From the NCBI RefSeq assembly GCF_014648635.1, contig NZ_BMRM01000010.1:186001-250000 (forward strand): a DNA stretch of 64,000 nt, read 5' to 3'. Under the pieces are notes generated by a model. The model was given only the letters and a program-made list of their open reading frames with translations. It did not search any database and was not told the origin of the DNA. The translations under genes were made by a program, and so were the position numbers. Positions 8,666-16,309 of the stretch are shown here, piece by piece. The stretch comes from Streptomyces cinerochromogenes (GTDB lineage: Bacteria > Actinomycetota > Actinomycetes > Streptomycetales > Streptomycetaceae). How positions within the stretch are numbered: the first letter of the stretch is position 1; every line of letters begins with the position of its first letter.

Positions 8666-9904
8666 GTGACCAGACGTCGCAGGCGTTCGGCAGCGGGCAG
8701 ATCGGTTCTCACGGTGGTCACGGCGTTCGGTGTGCTGACGGTCGCGTCCCTGACGGGTGCGGCACCGGCCGGTGCCGCACCGGCGGGCAGACGGCTCGCG
8801 CCGGGCGTCTCCTACCGGCACTTCGACCTCACGGCGGCAGCGGGGAAGACCCGGGCCCACCTGGTCACGGTGGACCTCGCCGACCCGCACGTCAGCGTGG
8901 ACCTGCTGTACCCGGGCGCGGTGGCGGCCCGGGCGACCGTCTCCCGGCTGGCGGACTCGGCCGGGGCGGTCGCCGGGGTGAACGGGGACTTCTTCAACAT
9001 CACCGAGACGCAGCACCCGGGCGTGGAGGCCACCGGCGCCTCCGTCGGACCGGCCGTGGCGGACGGGCAGGTGCTCAAGGCGGCGGTACCGAAGGGCCAG
9101 CGGTTCGGTCCCGCGCTGCCCCCGGGCACCAGCACCCGGGACGTGCTCGGCGTGGGCACCGACCGGCGGGCCCGCCTGGACCGCCTCACCATCTCCGGCT
9201 CGGTCGGCACACCGGACGGGAAGCTGTCGTTGAAGGGCCTGAACCAGTACGCGCTCCCGGTCGGCTCCGTCGGCGCCTTCACCGCCCGCTGGGGCAGCGC
9301 CTCCCGGGTGCGGGCGGTCTGCGGCACCGACACCCAGCGGTCGGCGCCGTGCAGCAGCGACACCTACGAGGTGAAGGTGCGCGGCGGCCGGGTGGTGTCC
9401 GCCTCGGACGCCCCGGGCAGCGGCACGATCCCGGCGGACACGACGGTCCTGCTGGGCCGTGAGGAGGGCGCGCGGAAGCTGCGCAAGCTGGCCGTCGGCG
9501 ACCGGGTGGACGTCACGCACACCCTGGTGGCGGCCTCGTCCGGGGTGCCGTACACCTTCGCGATCGGCGGCTTCCCGATCCTGCGCGACGGCACCCCGCT
9601 GTCCGGCCTGGACGACTCCACGTCGGCGGTGCGCACGGTCGTCGGCTTCAAGGACGACGGACGGAGGCTGCTGCTCCTGGCGCTGGACGGCTCCGCCGCC
9701 TACCGCACCGGCCTGACCGTCGCGGAGGAGGCGCGGACCATGCGGTCGCTGGGGGCCACCGACGCCTTCAACCTCGACGGCGGCGGCTCGACGGAGCTGG
9801 TCACCCGCGGCACCGACGCCACCGCCGTGACGGTGCGCAACCATCCGAGCGGCGGCGCCGAACGCCCGGTGCCCAACGGCATCGGCGTCTTCTCCGCGCA
9901 GTGA
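8666..9904 (+). CDS. Secreted phosphodiester glycosidase (NAGPA domain) family protein
   Basis: 412 aa. The signal peptide is basic (TRRRRR), hydrophobic, with AGAAPAG cleavage. The NAGPA-like fold is indicated by AGVNGDFFNI (about residue 110), YTFAIGGFPIL, and the C-terminal NLDGGGSTELV. Founding members remove a terminal N-acetylglucosamine from a phosphodiester; bacterial members act on envelope or exopolysaccharide phosphodiesters. The GTG at 8666 follows AGGGGG and precedes the signal peptide directly. Upstream in-frame codons would destroy the signal. Confidence 0.82.
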   Translation: MTRRRRRSAAGRSVLTVVTAFGVLTVASLTGAAPAGAAPAGRRLAPGVSYRHFDLTAAAGKTRAHLVTVDLADPHVSVDLLYPGAVAARATVSRLADSAGAVAGVNGDFFNITETQHPGVEATGASVGPAVADGQVLKAAVPKGQRFGPALPPGTSTRDVLGVGTDRRARLDRLTISGSVGTPDGKLSLKGLNQYALPVGSVGAFTARWGSASRVRAVCGTDTQRSAPCSSDTYEVKVRGGRVVSASDAPGSGTIPADTTVLLGREEGARKLRKLAVGDRVDVTHTLVAASSGVPYTFAIGGFPILRDGTPLSGLDDSTSAVRTVVGFKDDGRRLLLLALDGSAAYRTGLTVAEEARTMRSLGATDAFNLDGGGSTELVTRGTDATAVTVRNHPSGGAERPVPNGIGVFSAQ

Positions 9905-9917
9905 CGCACCCCGTGGC

Positions 9918-10112
9918 TCAGGGCCGCAGGCTGCTCACCAGCTCGGCGGTCGCGGTGAGTCCGCTCTGGATGGTGGGTGCCATGCTCGTGCAGGCCAGGT
10001 AGAAACCGAGCAGCAGACAGACCAGGGCGTGCGAGATCTTCAGTGAGCAATTGCGAATGAAGATCACGGCCAGGACCAGAAGCAGCAGCACCACAGAGAT
10101 GGAGATGACCAT
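9918..10112 (-). CDS. Small membrane protein
   Basis: 64 aa, family not recognised. Two hydrophobic segments are visible (about 2-20 and 28-46), with polar Asn-Cys-Ser-Leu-Lys between them. The ATG at 10112 has a strong GGAGGAGGG site upstream, so a longer frame starting at 10196 was rejected. Its stop lies 14 nt from the convergent NAGPA-family gene. Confidence 0.6.
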   Translation of the reverse strand: MVISISVVLLLLVLAVIFIRNCSLKISHALVCLLLGFYLACTSMAPTIQSGLTATAELVSSLRP

Positions 10113-10215
10113 CGGGAACCCTCCTCCGCCACGCCCCGTGTGCGGCGTTCGGCCGCAAGTGTGGCGTAGCGGAGGGTTTGTCCGGGCTGCTGACATGTCC
10201 TCCGATCGTGTGGTC

Positions 10216-11079
10216 TTACGCGGAGGGGTGGGCGTCGAGGAAGGCCTGCAGGCCGGCGAGGTCGTCGGTGTTGAGGTGGTCGACCCCGGCGGCGAGCAGC
10301 TCGCCCCACAGCGCGTCCCGGGCCGGCCCCGCGGTGTCGGGGGTGGCCCAGAACCGGACCCGCTGTCCGCGCGCGTGGGCGGCGGCGGTGATGCCGCGCA
10401 GCCTCTGCCGCTCGGCGTCCGGGAAGGCCCCCACGCCCGTCCAGCTGAAGTTCTGCGTCCAGTTGTCGCTGATCAGGGGGATGAGGGAGGCCGGGGCGGG
10501 GCCGTCGAGGTCGCCGAGCCGGCCGTCGTAGAAGGCGCGGCGCTCACTCTGCGCCTCCATCGGGGCGCGGGCCGCCCGGTCGCCGGAGACGACGACGGTG
10601 ACCGGGCCGGGGTGGACGCGGCCGTGCGCGTACCGGGTGAACAGGTGCGGGTGGCGGCGCAGGTGGCGGTCGAGTGCGCGGTACGTCGAGGAGCCCTCGG
10701 TCTTGATGTCGACGAGGAGTTGCAGCGGCCGGCGCGCTCCCCGGTAGACCGAGCCGTGCCGGGCCCTGACGCGGGCGGCGAGCGGGTCCAGGTAGAGGGA
10801 CTCCAGGGTGCGGGAGGGGTCGAGGTCGGCGGGGTCGTGGGCGACGAGGAGCTGGTCCCCGACGAGGTGGATGTCGGCCTCCACGCTGCCGAAGCGGTGG
10901 TCGAGCGCGTCGAACAGGGGGTGCGGGTGCTCGTAGTCGTTGTGTGCGTGGGCGTTCCACAGCGGGCGCGGGCCGCGCCGCGTGCCGCCCGCCCAGGCCT
11001 GTGGCGCGGGCAGGGCGACCGCGCCGGCGAGGGCGGCGCCGAGGGTCGTGAGGGCTCTGCGACGGGTGGTGGGGGTCAT
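10216..11079 (-). CDS. Secreted PI-PLC/GDPD-like phosphodiesterase
   Basis: 287 aa with a Tat/Sec-type leader (TTRRRALTTLGAALAGAVALPAP). The mature part opens with WNAHAHNDYEHPHPL, typical of the AIM6-like branch of the PLC-like phosphodiesterase superfamily. It continues with VEADIHLVGDQLLVAHDP, the E-x-D plus H pattern of a metal-assisted TIM-barrel active site. Likely an extracellular phosphodiesterase acting on glycerophosphodiesters or related esters; the substrate is not defined. The ATG at 11079 follows GGGGAGG. An upstream in-frame extension was rejected because it lacks a ribosome site and would bury the leader. Confidence 0.78.
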   Translation of the reverse strand: MTPTTRRRALTTLGAALAGAVALPAPQAWAGGTRRGPRPLWNAHAHNDYEHPHPLFDALDHRFGSVEADIHLVGDQLLVAHDPADLDPSRTLESLYLDPLAARVRARHGSVYRGARRPLQLLVDIKTEGSSTYRALDRHLRRHPHLFTRYAHGRVHPGPVTVVVSGDRAARAPMEAQSERRAFYDGRLGDLDGPAPASLIPLISDNWTQNFSWTGVGAFPDAERQRLRGITAAAHARGQRVRFWATPDTAGPARDALWGELLAAGVDHLNTDDLAGLQAFLDAHPSA

Positions 11080-11262
11080 GCCACTGCCTCCCCTTGATTC
11101 CGGACGGACCGGGGAGAGTATGCGTGCGCCCAGCCGTCGAACGGGCTGGTGCTGCGGGGAGTTGGCGCGTTGTTCACCTGTCGTGAGCGGGCGGGGACGG
11201 GCGCGCCGACGGGTTCGGGGGGCGTGCGCGGAAGAGGCCCGCTCGGAGCCGGCGGGCAGGGA

Positions 11263-11293
11263 GAAGCCCGCCCCGTCAGGTGGGGCGGGCTTC
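11263..11293 (-). terminator. Terminator of the acyl-CoA dehydrogenase operon
   Basis: A perfect 12-bp GC stem (GAAGCCCGCCCC) closes a 7-nt loop 16 nt beyond the stop of the minus-strand gene ending at 11309. The symmetric stem could act on both strands. Confidence 0.75.
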
Positions 11294-11308
11294 ACACCGT
11301 GCCGGGCG

Positions 11309-12382
11309 TCAGGGCGCCTGGAGGTCCACGCGGGCGGCCAGCGCCTCGCGGTGCGCGCCGGCCGTACCGTAGGCGATCGAGTCGGCCTTGGCCCGCTTCA
11401 GGTAGAGGTGGAGGGGATGTTCCCAGGTCATGCCGATGCCGCCGTGCAGCTGCAGCGCCTCCTCCGCCGCGTGGACGGCGACGGGCGCGGCGTAGGCCTG
11501 GGCGACGGACACGCTGATGTCGGTGTCCTCGCCGGTGGCCAGCGCGTCGGCGGCGTTCCGGGCGGCGGCGCGGAGGTTGACGACCTCCAGCCACAGCTGG
11601 GCGAGCCGGTGCTTGAGCGCCTGGAAGCCGCCGACGGGCCGGTTGAACTGCTTGCGCTCCTTCAGGTACCGCACGGTTTCGGTCAGCGCCCAGTCGGCGA
11701 GGCCGAGTTGTTCGGAGGCGAGCAGTCCGGCCGCGGCGCGCAGGGCGCGTCGTACGGCGGGTTCGGCGTCGCCGAGGCGGCGGCCGCGGGCGCCGTCCAG
11801 CCGTACCGTCGCCACCGGGCGGGTCAGGTCCAGCGACGTCTGGGGCGTGACGGTGACGGCGTCGGCCTCGACGGCGTACAGTCCGCCGTCGTCCGCCGGC
11901 ACGAGCAGGACGCCGGCTGCGGCCGCGTCCGCGACGCCCGTGATCTCTCCGTGCAGCAGCCCGTCCTCCAGGCGTACGGCGGGGAAGGCCGCGCCGGGCG
12001 CCCGGTGCAGGCCGACCGCGAGAGCGCCGATGGTGCGGCCGGAGGCGAGGGCGGCGAGCAGGTCCGCGTCACCGCAGGCCAGCAGCGCCTCGGTGGCGAC
12101 GACGGCGCTGGTCAGGTACGGCACCGGCGCGACCGCGCGGCCCAGCTCCTCCAGGACGACCGCGACGTCGCGGTGCGAGGCGCCCTGGCCGCCCTTGTCC
12201 TCGGGCACCAGCAGGCCGGCGAGGCCCATGCCCTCGGCGAGGGACTTCCACAGGGCGAGGTCGTGCGGGGCGTCCGACTCGCCTCGGGCGATCACGTCGG
12301 GCGCCGCGCAGTGGTCCGTGAGCAGGTCGCGGACGGCGGCCCGCAGCGCCTCTTCCTCCTCGGAGTACAGCAGATCCGTCAT
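11309..12382 (-). CDS. Acyl-CoA dehydrogenase family protein (second subunit?)
   Basis: 357 aa. Acyl-CoA dehydrogenase fold: helical N-terminus (MTDLLYSEEEEALRAAVRDLL), then RYLKERKQFNRPVGGFQALKHRLAQ and LQLHGGIGMTWEHPLHLYLKRAK at the C-terminus. It overlaps the upstream acyl-CoA dehydrogenase gene by 4 nt (ATGA). Paired, dissimilar acyl-CoA dehydrogenases in actinobacteria often form heterotetramers for steroid or branched acyl-CoA side chains, so the two products may form one enzyme. That is inferred from gene order only. It is the last gene before a strong terminator. Confidence 0.88.
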   Translation of the reverse strand: MTDLLYSEEEEALRAAVRDLLTDHCAAPDVIARGESDAPHDLALWKSLAEGMGLAGLLVPEDKGGQGASHRDVAVVLEELGRAVAPVPYLTSAVVATEALLACGDADLLAALASGRTIGALAVGLHRAPGAAFPAVRLEDGLLHGEITGVADAAAAGVLLVPADDGGLYAVEADAVTVTPQTSLDLTRPVATVRLDGARGRRLGDAEPAVRRALRAAAGLLASEQLGLADWALTETVRYLKERKQFNRPVGGFQALKHRLAQLWLEVVNLRAAARNAADALATGEDTDISVSVAQAYAAPVAVHAAEEALQLHGGIGMTWEHPLHLYLKRAKADSIAYGTAGAHREALAARVDLQAP

Positions 12383-13560
12383 CGGGCGAGGTCCTTCCAG
12401 GCGACGTCCTTGTCGGTGCGCGGCTCGGCGGGCAGGCCCAGGACGCGCTCGGCGACGATGTTCAGCAGGACCTCGCTGGTCCCGCCCTCGATGCTGTTGC
12501 CCTTGGCGCGCAGATAGCGGTATCCGGCGTCGCGGCCGGTGAAGTCGACCAGCTCGGGGCGGCGCAGGGTCCAGTCGTCGTACAGCAGGCCCTCCTCGCC
12601 GCGCAGTTCGACCTCCAGGCCGCTGATCTCCTGGTTGAGGCGGGCGAAGGCGAGCTTCATGCCGGCGCCCTCGGGGCCGGGCTGGCCGGCGACGAGCTGC
12701 TGGCGCAGCCGTTCGGCGGTGAGGCGGGAGACCTCGGCCTCGACCCACAGCTTCAGCAGCCGCTGGTGCAGGTCGTGGGTGCGCAGCTCGGGGCGCTCAC
12801 GCCAGGTCTGCGCGACCTTGCCGATCATGCCGCCCTCGCGGGGCAGGGCCATGCCGCCGATGGCCACGCGCTCGTTGTTGAGCGTGGTCTGGGCGACCCG
12901 CCAGCCGTCGCCGACCTCGCCGAGGCGGTCGGTGTCGGGGATGCGGACGTCGGTGAGGAAGACCTCGTTGAACTCGGCCTCGCCGGTGATCTGGCGCAGC
13001 GGCCGGACGTCGACGCCGGGGTCGGTCATGTCGCAGGCGAAGTAGGTGATGCCGGCGTGCTTGGGCACGGCCGGGTCGGTGCGGGCGATGAGGATGGCCC
13101 AGCGGGCGTTGTGCGCGCCGGACGTCCACACCTTCTGCCCGTTGACGACCCACTGGTCGCCCTCGCGTACGGCGCGGGTGCCGAGCGCGGCCAGGTCGGA
13201 GCCGGCGCCGGGCTCGCTGAAGAGCTGGCACCAGACCTCCTCGCCGGTCCACAGCGGCTTGAGGAAGCGCCGCTTCTGCTCCTCGGTGCCGTACGCGAGG
13301 ATCGTCGGCGCGGCCATGCCGAGGCCGATGCCGTTGCGGCGCGGGTCGTTGTCCGGGGCCTGCGCGGCGGCGAGTTCGGCGTCCACCACGCCCTGCAGGG
13401 AGCGGGGGGCGCCCAGGCCGCCGAGGCCCTGCGGGTAGTGCACCCAGGCGAGGCCGGCGTCGAACCGCGCCCGCAGGAAGTCGAGGCGGTCGGTCGTCGC
13501 GGGCGGGTGCGCGGCCAGGAACTCCCGGGTCCGGCGGCGCAGTTCCTCGGCGTCGGTCAT
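12379..13560 (-). CDS. Acyl-CoA dehydrogenase (first subunit of pair)
   Basis: 393 aa. Flavin and substrate signatures: WCQLFSEPGAGSDLAAL (about 130-145), VVNGQKVWTSGAHNA, and the C-terminal SIEGGTSEVLLNIVAERVLGLP. FAD-dependent alpha,beta-dehydrogenation of an acyl-CoA is expected. The start ATG overlaps the stop of the upstream oxidoreductase gene by 4 nt, and its own stop overlaps the next gene by 4 nt, so the three are translationally coupled. The acyl-CoA substrate is not evident. Confidence 0.9.
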   Translation of the reverse strand: MTDAEELRRRTREFLAAHPPATTDRLDFLRARFDAGLAWVHYPQGLGGLGAPRSLQGVVDAELAAAQAPDNDPRRNGIGLGMAAPTILAYGTEEQKRRFLKPLWTGEEVWCQLFSEPGAGSDLAALGTRAVREGDQWVVNGQKVWTSGAHNARWAILIARTDPAVPKHAGITYFACDMTDPGVDVRPLRQITGEAEFNEVFLTDVRIPDTDRLGEVGDGWRVAQTTLNNERVAIGGMALPREGGMIGKVAQTWRERPELRTHDLHQRLLKLWVEAEVSRLTAERLRQQLVAGQPGPEGAGMKLAFARLNQEISGLEVELRGEEGLLYDDWTLRRPELVDFTGRDAGYRYLRAKGNSIEGGTSEVLLNIVAERVLGLPAEPRTDKDVAWKDLAR

Positions 13561-14522
13561 GCTGCTCCCTCCGTCACCACGGCGATCCGGCCGGTGCTCA
13601 GGCCGTCCGCCACCTTCTGCACGCCGGCCGCGGCCTCCCGCAGCGGCACCCGCTCGCTCACCAGCGGCTTGATCGCGCCGCGGGCGGCCAGTTCGGTGAG
13701 CTGCTCGTGGCAGTGCTGGACGAGCTTGGGGTTCTTCGTGTTGTACAGGCCCCAGTGCAGCCCGAGGATCGAGTAGTTCTTCACCAGGGGGTGGTTGAGG
13801 CCGGGGCTGGGGATGGTGCCGCCGGCGAAGCCCACGACGACGATCCGGCCCTCGAAGGCGACGACCTTGGTGGACTGGGTGTACGCCTCGCCGCCCACCG
13901 GGTCGTAGATCACGTCGGCGCCGCGTCCGCCGGTGGCCTCCTTCACGGCGGCGACGACGTCCTCGGCGCGCCGGTCGATCACCACGTCGCAGCCCAGCTC
14001 CCGGGCGACGGCCGCCTTCTGCGCGCCGCCGACGACGCCGATGACCGTGGCGCCGGCCGCCTTGCCGAGCTGGACGGCGGCGCTGCCGACGCCTCCGGCG
14101 GCGGCGTGCACGAGCAGGGTCTCCCCCGCCTCCAGGCGGGCCCGGCGGTGCAGGCCGAACCAGCCCGTCTGATAGCCGATGTGCAGGGCGGCGGCCTCGG
14201 CATCGTCCAGCGCCTCGGGCGCGGGCAGCAGGGCCCGTGCGTCGGCGAGGGCGTACTCGGCGAAACCGCCGTGGGGCAGGGCGGGGTTGGCGATCACCCG
14301 GCGTCCGTCCTCGGTCTCGCCGCAGATCTCGACGCCCGGGGTGAAGGGCAGCGGGGGCCGGACCTGGTACTGGCCCCGGCACAGCAGCGCGTCCGGGAAG
14401 TTGACGTTGGCGGCGCGCACCCTGAGCAGGACCTGGCCGTCGCCGGGGGTGGGCCGCTCGACGTCCTCGAGCCGCATCACCTCGCTCGGCTCGCCGTTCT
14501 CGTGCACTTGCCATGCCTGCAT
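13557..14522 (-). CDS. NADPH:quinone oxidoreductase family protein (zinc-free MDR)
   Basis: 321 aa. Medium-chain dehydrogenase/reductase of the QOR type: AANVNFPDALLCRGQYQ near residue 40, LLVHAAAGGVGSAAVQLGKA nucleotide-binding loop near 140, and no structural-zinc Cys cluster. The likely reaction is NADPH-dependent reduction of a quinone or enone. It is the first gene of a coupled operon with two acyl-CoA dehydrogenases, which suggests a role in degrading or reducing an unsaturated acyl chain. A TetR-type palindrome lies just upstream at 14572-14583. Confidence 0.87.
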   Translation of the reverse strand: MQAWQVHENGEPSEVMRLEDVERPTPGDGQVLLRVRAANVNFPDALLCRGQYQVRPPLPFTPGVEICGETEDGRRVIANPALPHGGFAEYALADARALLPAPEALDDAEAAALHIGYQTGWFGLHRRARLEAGETLLVHAAAGGVGSAAVQLGKAAGATVIGVVGGAQKAAVARELGCDVVIDRRAEDVVAAVKEATGGRGADVIYDPVGGEAYTQSTKVVAFEGRIVVVGFAGGTIPSPGLNHPLVKNYSILGLHWGLYNTKNPKLVQHCHEQLTELAARGAIKPLVSERVPLREAAAGVQKVADGLSTGRIAVVTEGAA

Positions 14523-14571
14523 GCGGTGCCTCCACGCGACTGCTTCGCCGGACCGGGTTCGACCGCATACT

Positions 14572-14583
14572 AAGCGGTCGCTT
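14572..14583. promoter_or_regulatory. TetR-type operator over the acyl-CoA dehydrogenase operon promoter
   Basis: AAGCG-GT-CGCTT is a perfect palindrome located 50-61 nt upstream of the start at 14522. On the minus strand it abuts a -10-like TAGTAT (14567-14572), so a bound protein would block the promoter. TAAGC-N-GCTTA elements are known operators of actinobacterial TetR repressors of acyl-CoA catabolism. No TetR gene is adjacent. Confidence 0.55.
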
Positions 14584-14608
14584 GCCGATCAGGGAACAGT
14601 AGCGTAGG

Positions 14609-15181
14609 TCACGTCCGGGCGGGCCGCGCCCGGACGTGCATCCGCTCTCCCTGCGGCCCGAACAGGCTCAGGAACTCCACCGGCCCCTCCCCCGTCGATC
14701 CGAACCAGTGCGGCACCCGCGTGTCGAACTCGGCCGCCTCGCCCGCCGAGAGCACCACGTCGTGCTGACCGAGCACGAGCCGCAGCCGCCCGGACAGGAC
14801 GTACAGCCACTCGTACCCCTCGTGCGTCCGCGGATCGGGCTCCATGGCCCGCTGCGGCTCGACCACCTTGTAGGCCTGGAGCCCGCCCGGCTGACGGGTC
14901 AGCGGGTACATGGTCCGCCCCTGCCGCACGATCGGCTTGGCCCGCACCCGCGGGTCGCCGACCGGAGGCGCTCCGACCAGCTCGTCCAGCGGCACCTGGT
15001 GGGCCTGGGCGATCGGCAGCAGCAGTTCCAGGCTGGGCTTGCGCAGGCCGGACTCCAGCCGGGAAAGGGTGCTCACGGAGATGCCGGTGGCCTCGGACAG
15101 CGCGGCCAGGGTCACCTCGCGCTCCTTGCGGAGGCGGCGCAGCCTCGGGCCGACGTCCGCCAGTACGTCGTCTGTACTCAT
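14609..15181 (-). CDS. XRE family regulator with C-terminal cupin domain
   Basis: 190 aa. Residues about 8-65 form an XRE helix-turn-helix (VTLAALSEATGISVSTLSRLESG). Residues about 110-180 form a cupin (HEGYEWLYVLSGRLRLVLG, FDTRVPHWFGSTG) that would bind a small ligand or metal. The start at 15181 was chosen because the product then begins with MSTDDVLADVGPRLRRLRKE. A -35/-10 pair ends 7 nt before it, suggesting leaderless translation. It is divergent from a flavoprotein gene and probably represses itself and that gene through the palindrome between them. Confidence 0.85.
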   Translation of the reverse strand: MSTDDVLADVGPRLRRLRKEREVTLAALSEATGISVSTLSRLESGLRKPSLELLLPIAQAHQVPLDELVGAPPVGDPRVRAKPIVRQGRTMYPLTRQPGGLQAYKVVEPQRAMEPDPRTHEGYEWLYVLSGRLRLVLGQHDVVLSAGEAAEFDTRVPHWFGSTGEGPVEFLSLFGPQGERMHVRARPART

Positions 15182-15217
15182 GACCCCTATTGCAGGAACG
15201 GCAAACAGGTTTGTCAA
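15179..15217 (-). promoter_or_regulatory. Leaderless promoter and operator of the XRE-cupin regulator
   Basis: On the minus strand a perfect TTGACA (15211-15216 on the plus strand) is followed by a 17-nt spacer and TGCAAT; the ATG begins 7 nt later. A palindrome TTGC-N7-GCAA (15190-15204) covers the -10. The geometry fits a self-repressed, leaderless transcript that also controls the divergent flavoprotein gene. Confidence 0.6.
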
Positions 15218-15246
15218 TCCCGCAGCCGACGGGCGACCGTCTCCTC

Positions 15247-16221
15247 ATGACGGAGAACACCGGGTACGAAGTTGTCGTCGTCGGCGGCGGTGCCGCCGGC
15301 CTGTCCGCCGCCCTGGTGCTGGGCCGCTCCCGGCGCCGCACCCTGGTCGTCGACGCGGGCGAGCCGCGCAACGCGCCGTCCGCGCACATGCAGGGGTACC
15401 TGTCCCGGGACGGCATGTCCCCGGCCGCGTTCCTGGCCGTCGGCCGGCGGGAGATCGCCCGGTACGGGGTGGAGCTGGTCCGGGACCGGGTGGTGGACGC
15501 CACCAGGGAGGACGCGGACCGGGGCGGGGGCGGGGGCGGGGATTTCAGCGTCGTCCTCGCGGGCGGCCGGACCGTGCGGGCCCGGCAGCTGGTGGTCGCC
15601 ACCGGGCTGGAGGACGAGCTGCCGCCGGTCCCGGGCCTCGCCGAGCGGTTCGGCCGGGACGTGCTGCACTGCCCGTACTGCCACGGCTGGGAATCCCGCG
15701 ACCTGCCGACCGGCGTCCTCGCCACCTCCGTGCTCAGCGTGCACCAGGCCCTGATGGTCACCCGGTGGTCGAAGGACGTACGCCTCTTCCTGCACGAGGT
15801 GGGCGAGTCGGAGCTGACGGACCAGGACCTGCGCCGGCTGGCCGCCGCCGGGGTCACGGTCGTCCCCGGCGAGGTGGCGGAAGTCGTGGTCACCGACGAC
15901 CGGCTCACCGGGGTCCGGCTCGCCGGGGGTGCCCCCGGGGGCGGGTCTTTTCACGCCCGCGAGGTCCTGTACGCCGCCCCGCGCGCCGTCCCCCGCAACG
16001 ACCTGCTGGTCCGGCTGGGCGCGGAGCTGCGCGAGACCCCGTTCGGCAGCTACCCGGTGATCGACGAGCGGGGCCTGACGAGCGTGCCCGGCCTGTGGGC
16101 GGCGGGCAACGCGAGCGGCTTCGCGGAACAGGTGGTCAACGCGGCCAGCCGGGGCTACCGGGCGGGCGCGGCGATCAACGCGGAGCTGCTGATGGCCGAC
16201 CTCGACGAGAGCGCCCCCTGA
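15247..16221 (+). CDS. NAD(P)/FAD-dependent oxidoreductase, thioredoxin-reductase-like
   Basis: 324 aa. FAD-binding VVVVGGGAAGLSAAL (8-22), redox-active-type CPYC (HCPYCHGWE) in the middle, and the C-terminal VPGLWAAGNASGFAEQVVNAASRGY that closes around FAD. It resembles small thioredoxin reductase-like enzymes of actinobacteria. The second nucleotide-binding motif (GxGxxG) after CPYC seems eroded (TGVLATSVLSVHQA), so NAD(P)H use is doubtful. It is divergent from the XRE-cupin repressor. The ATG at 15247 was preferred to a TTG at 15190 that would lie inside the operator. Confidence 0.85.
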   Translation: MTENTGYEVVVVGGGAAGLSAALVLGRSRRRTLVVDAGEPRNAPSAHMQGYLSRDGMSPAAFLAVGRREIARYGVELVRDRVVDATREDADRGGGGGGDFSVVLAGGRTVRARQLVVATGLEDELPPVPGLAERFGRDVLHCPYCHGWESRDLPTGVLATSVLSVHQALMVTRWSKDVRLFLHEVGESELTDQDLRRLAAAGVTVVPGEVAEVVVTDDRLTGVRLAGGAPGGGSFHAREVLYAAPRAVPRNDLLVRLGAELRETPFGSYPVIDERGLTSVPGLWAAGNASGFAEQVVNAASRGYRAGAAINAELLMADLDESAP

Positions 16222-16309
16222 GGGGCGCGGGGACGTGCGCGGCCGGCCGCGGCGCACCCGCACGCGCGGAGCCGGGCATCCGGCACAGGGCTGATGCACT
16301 ATGGGCTGC

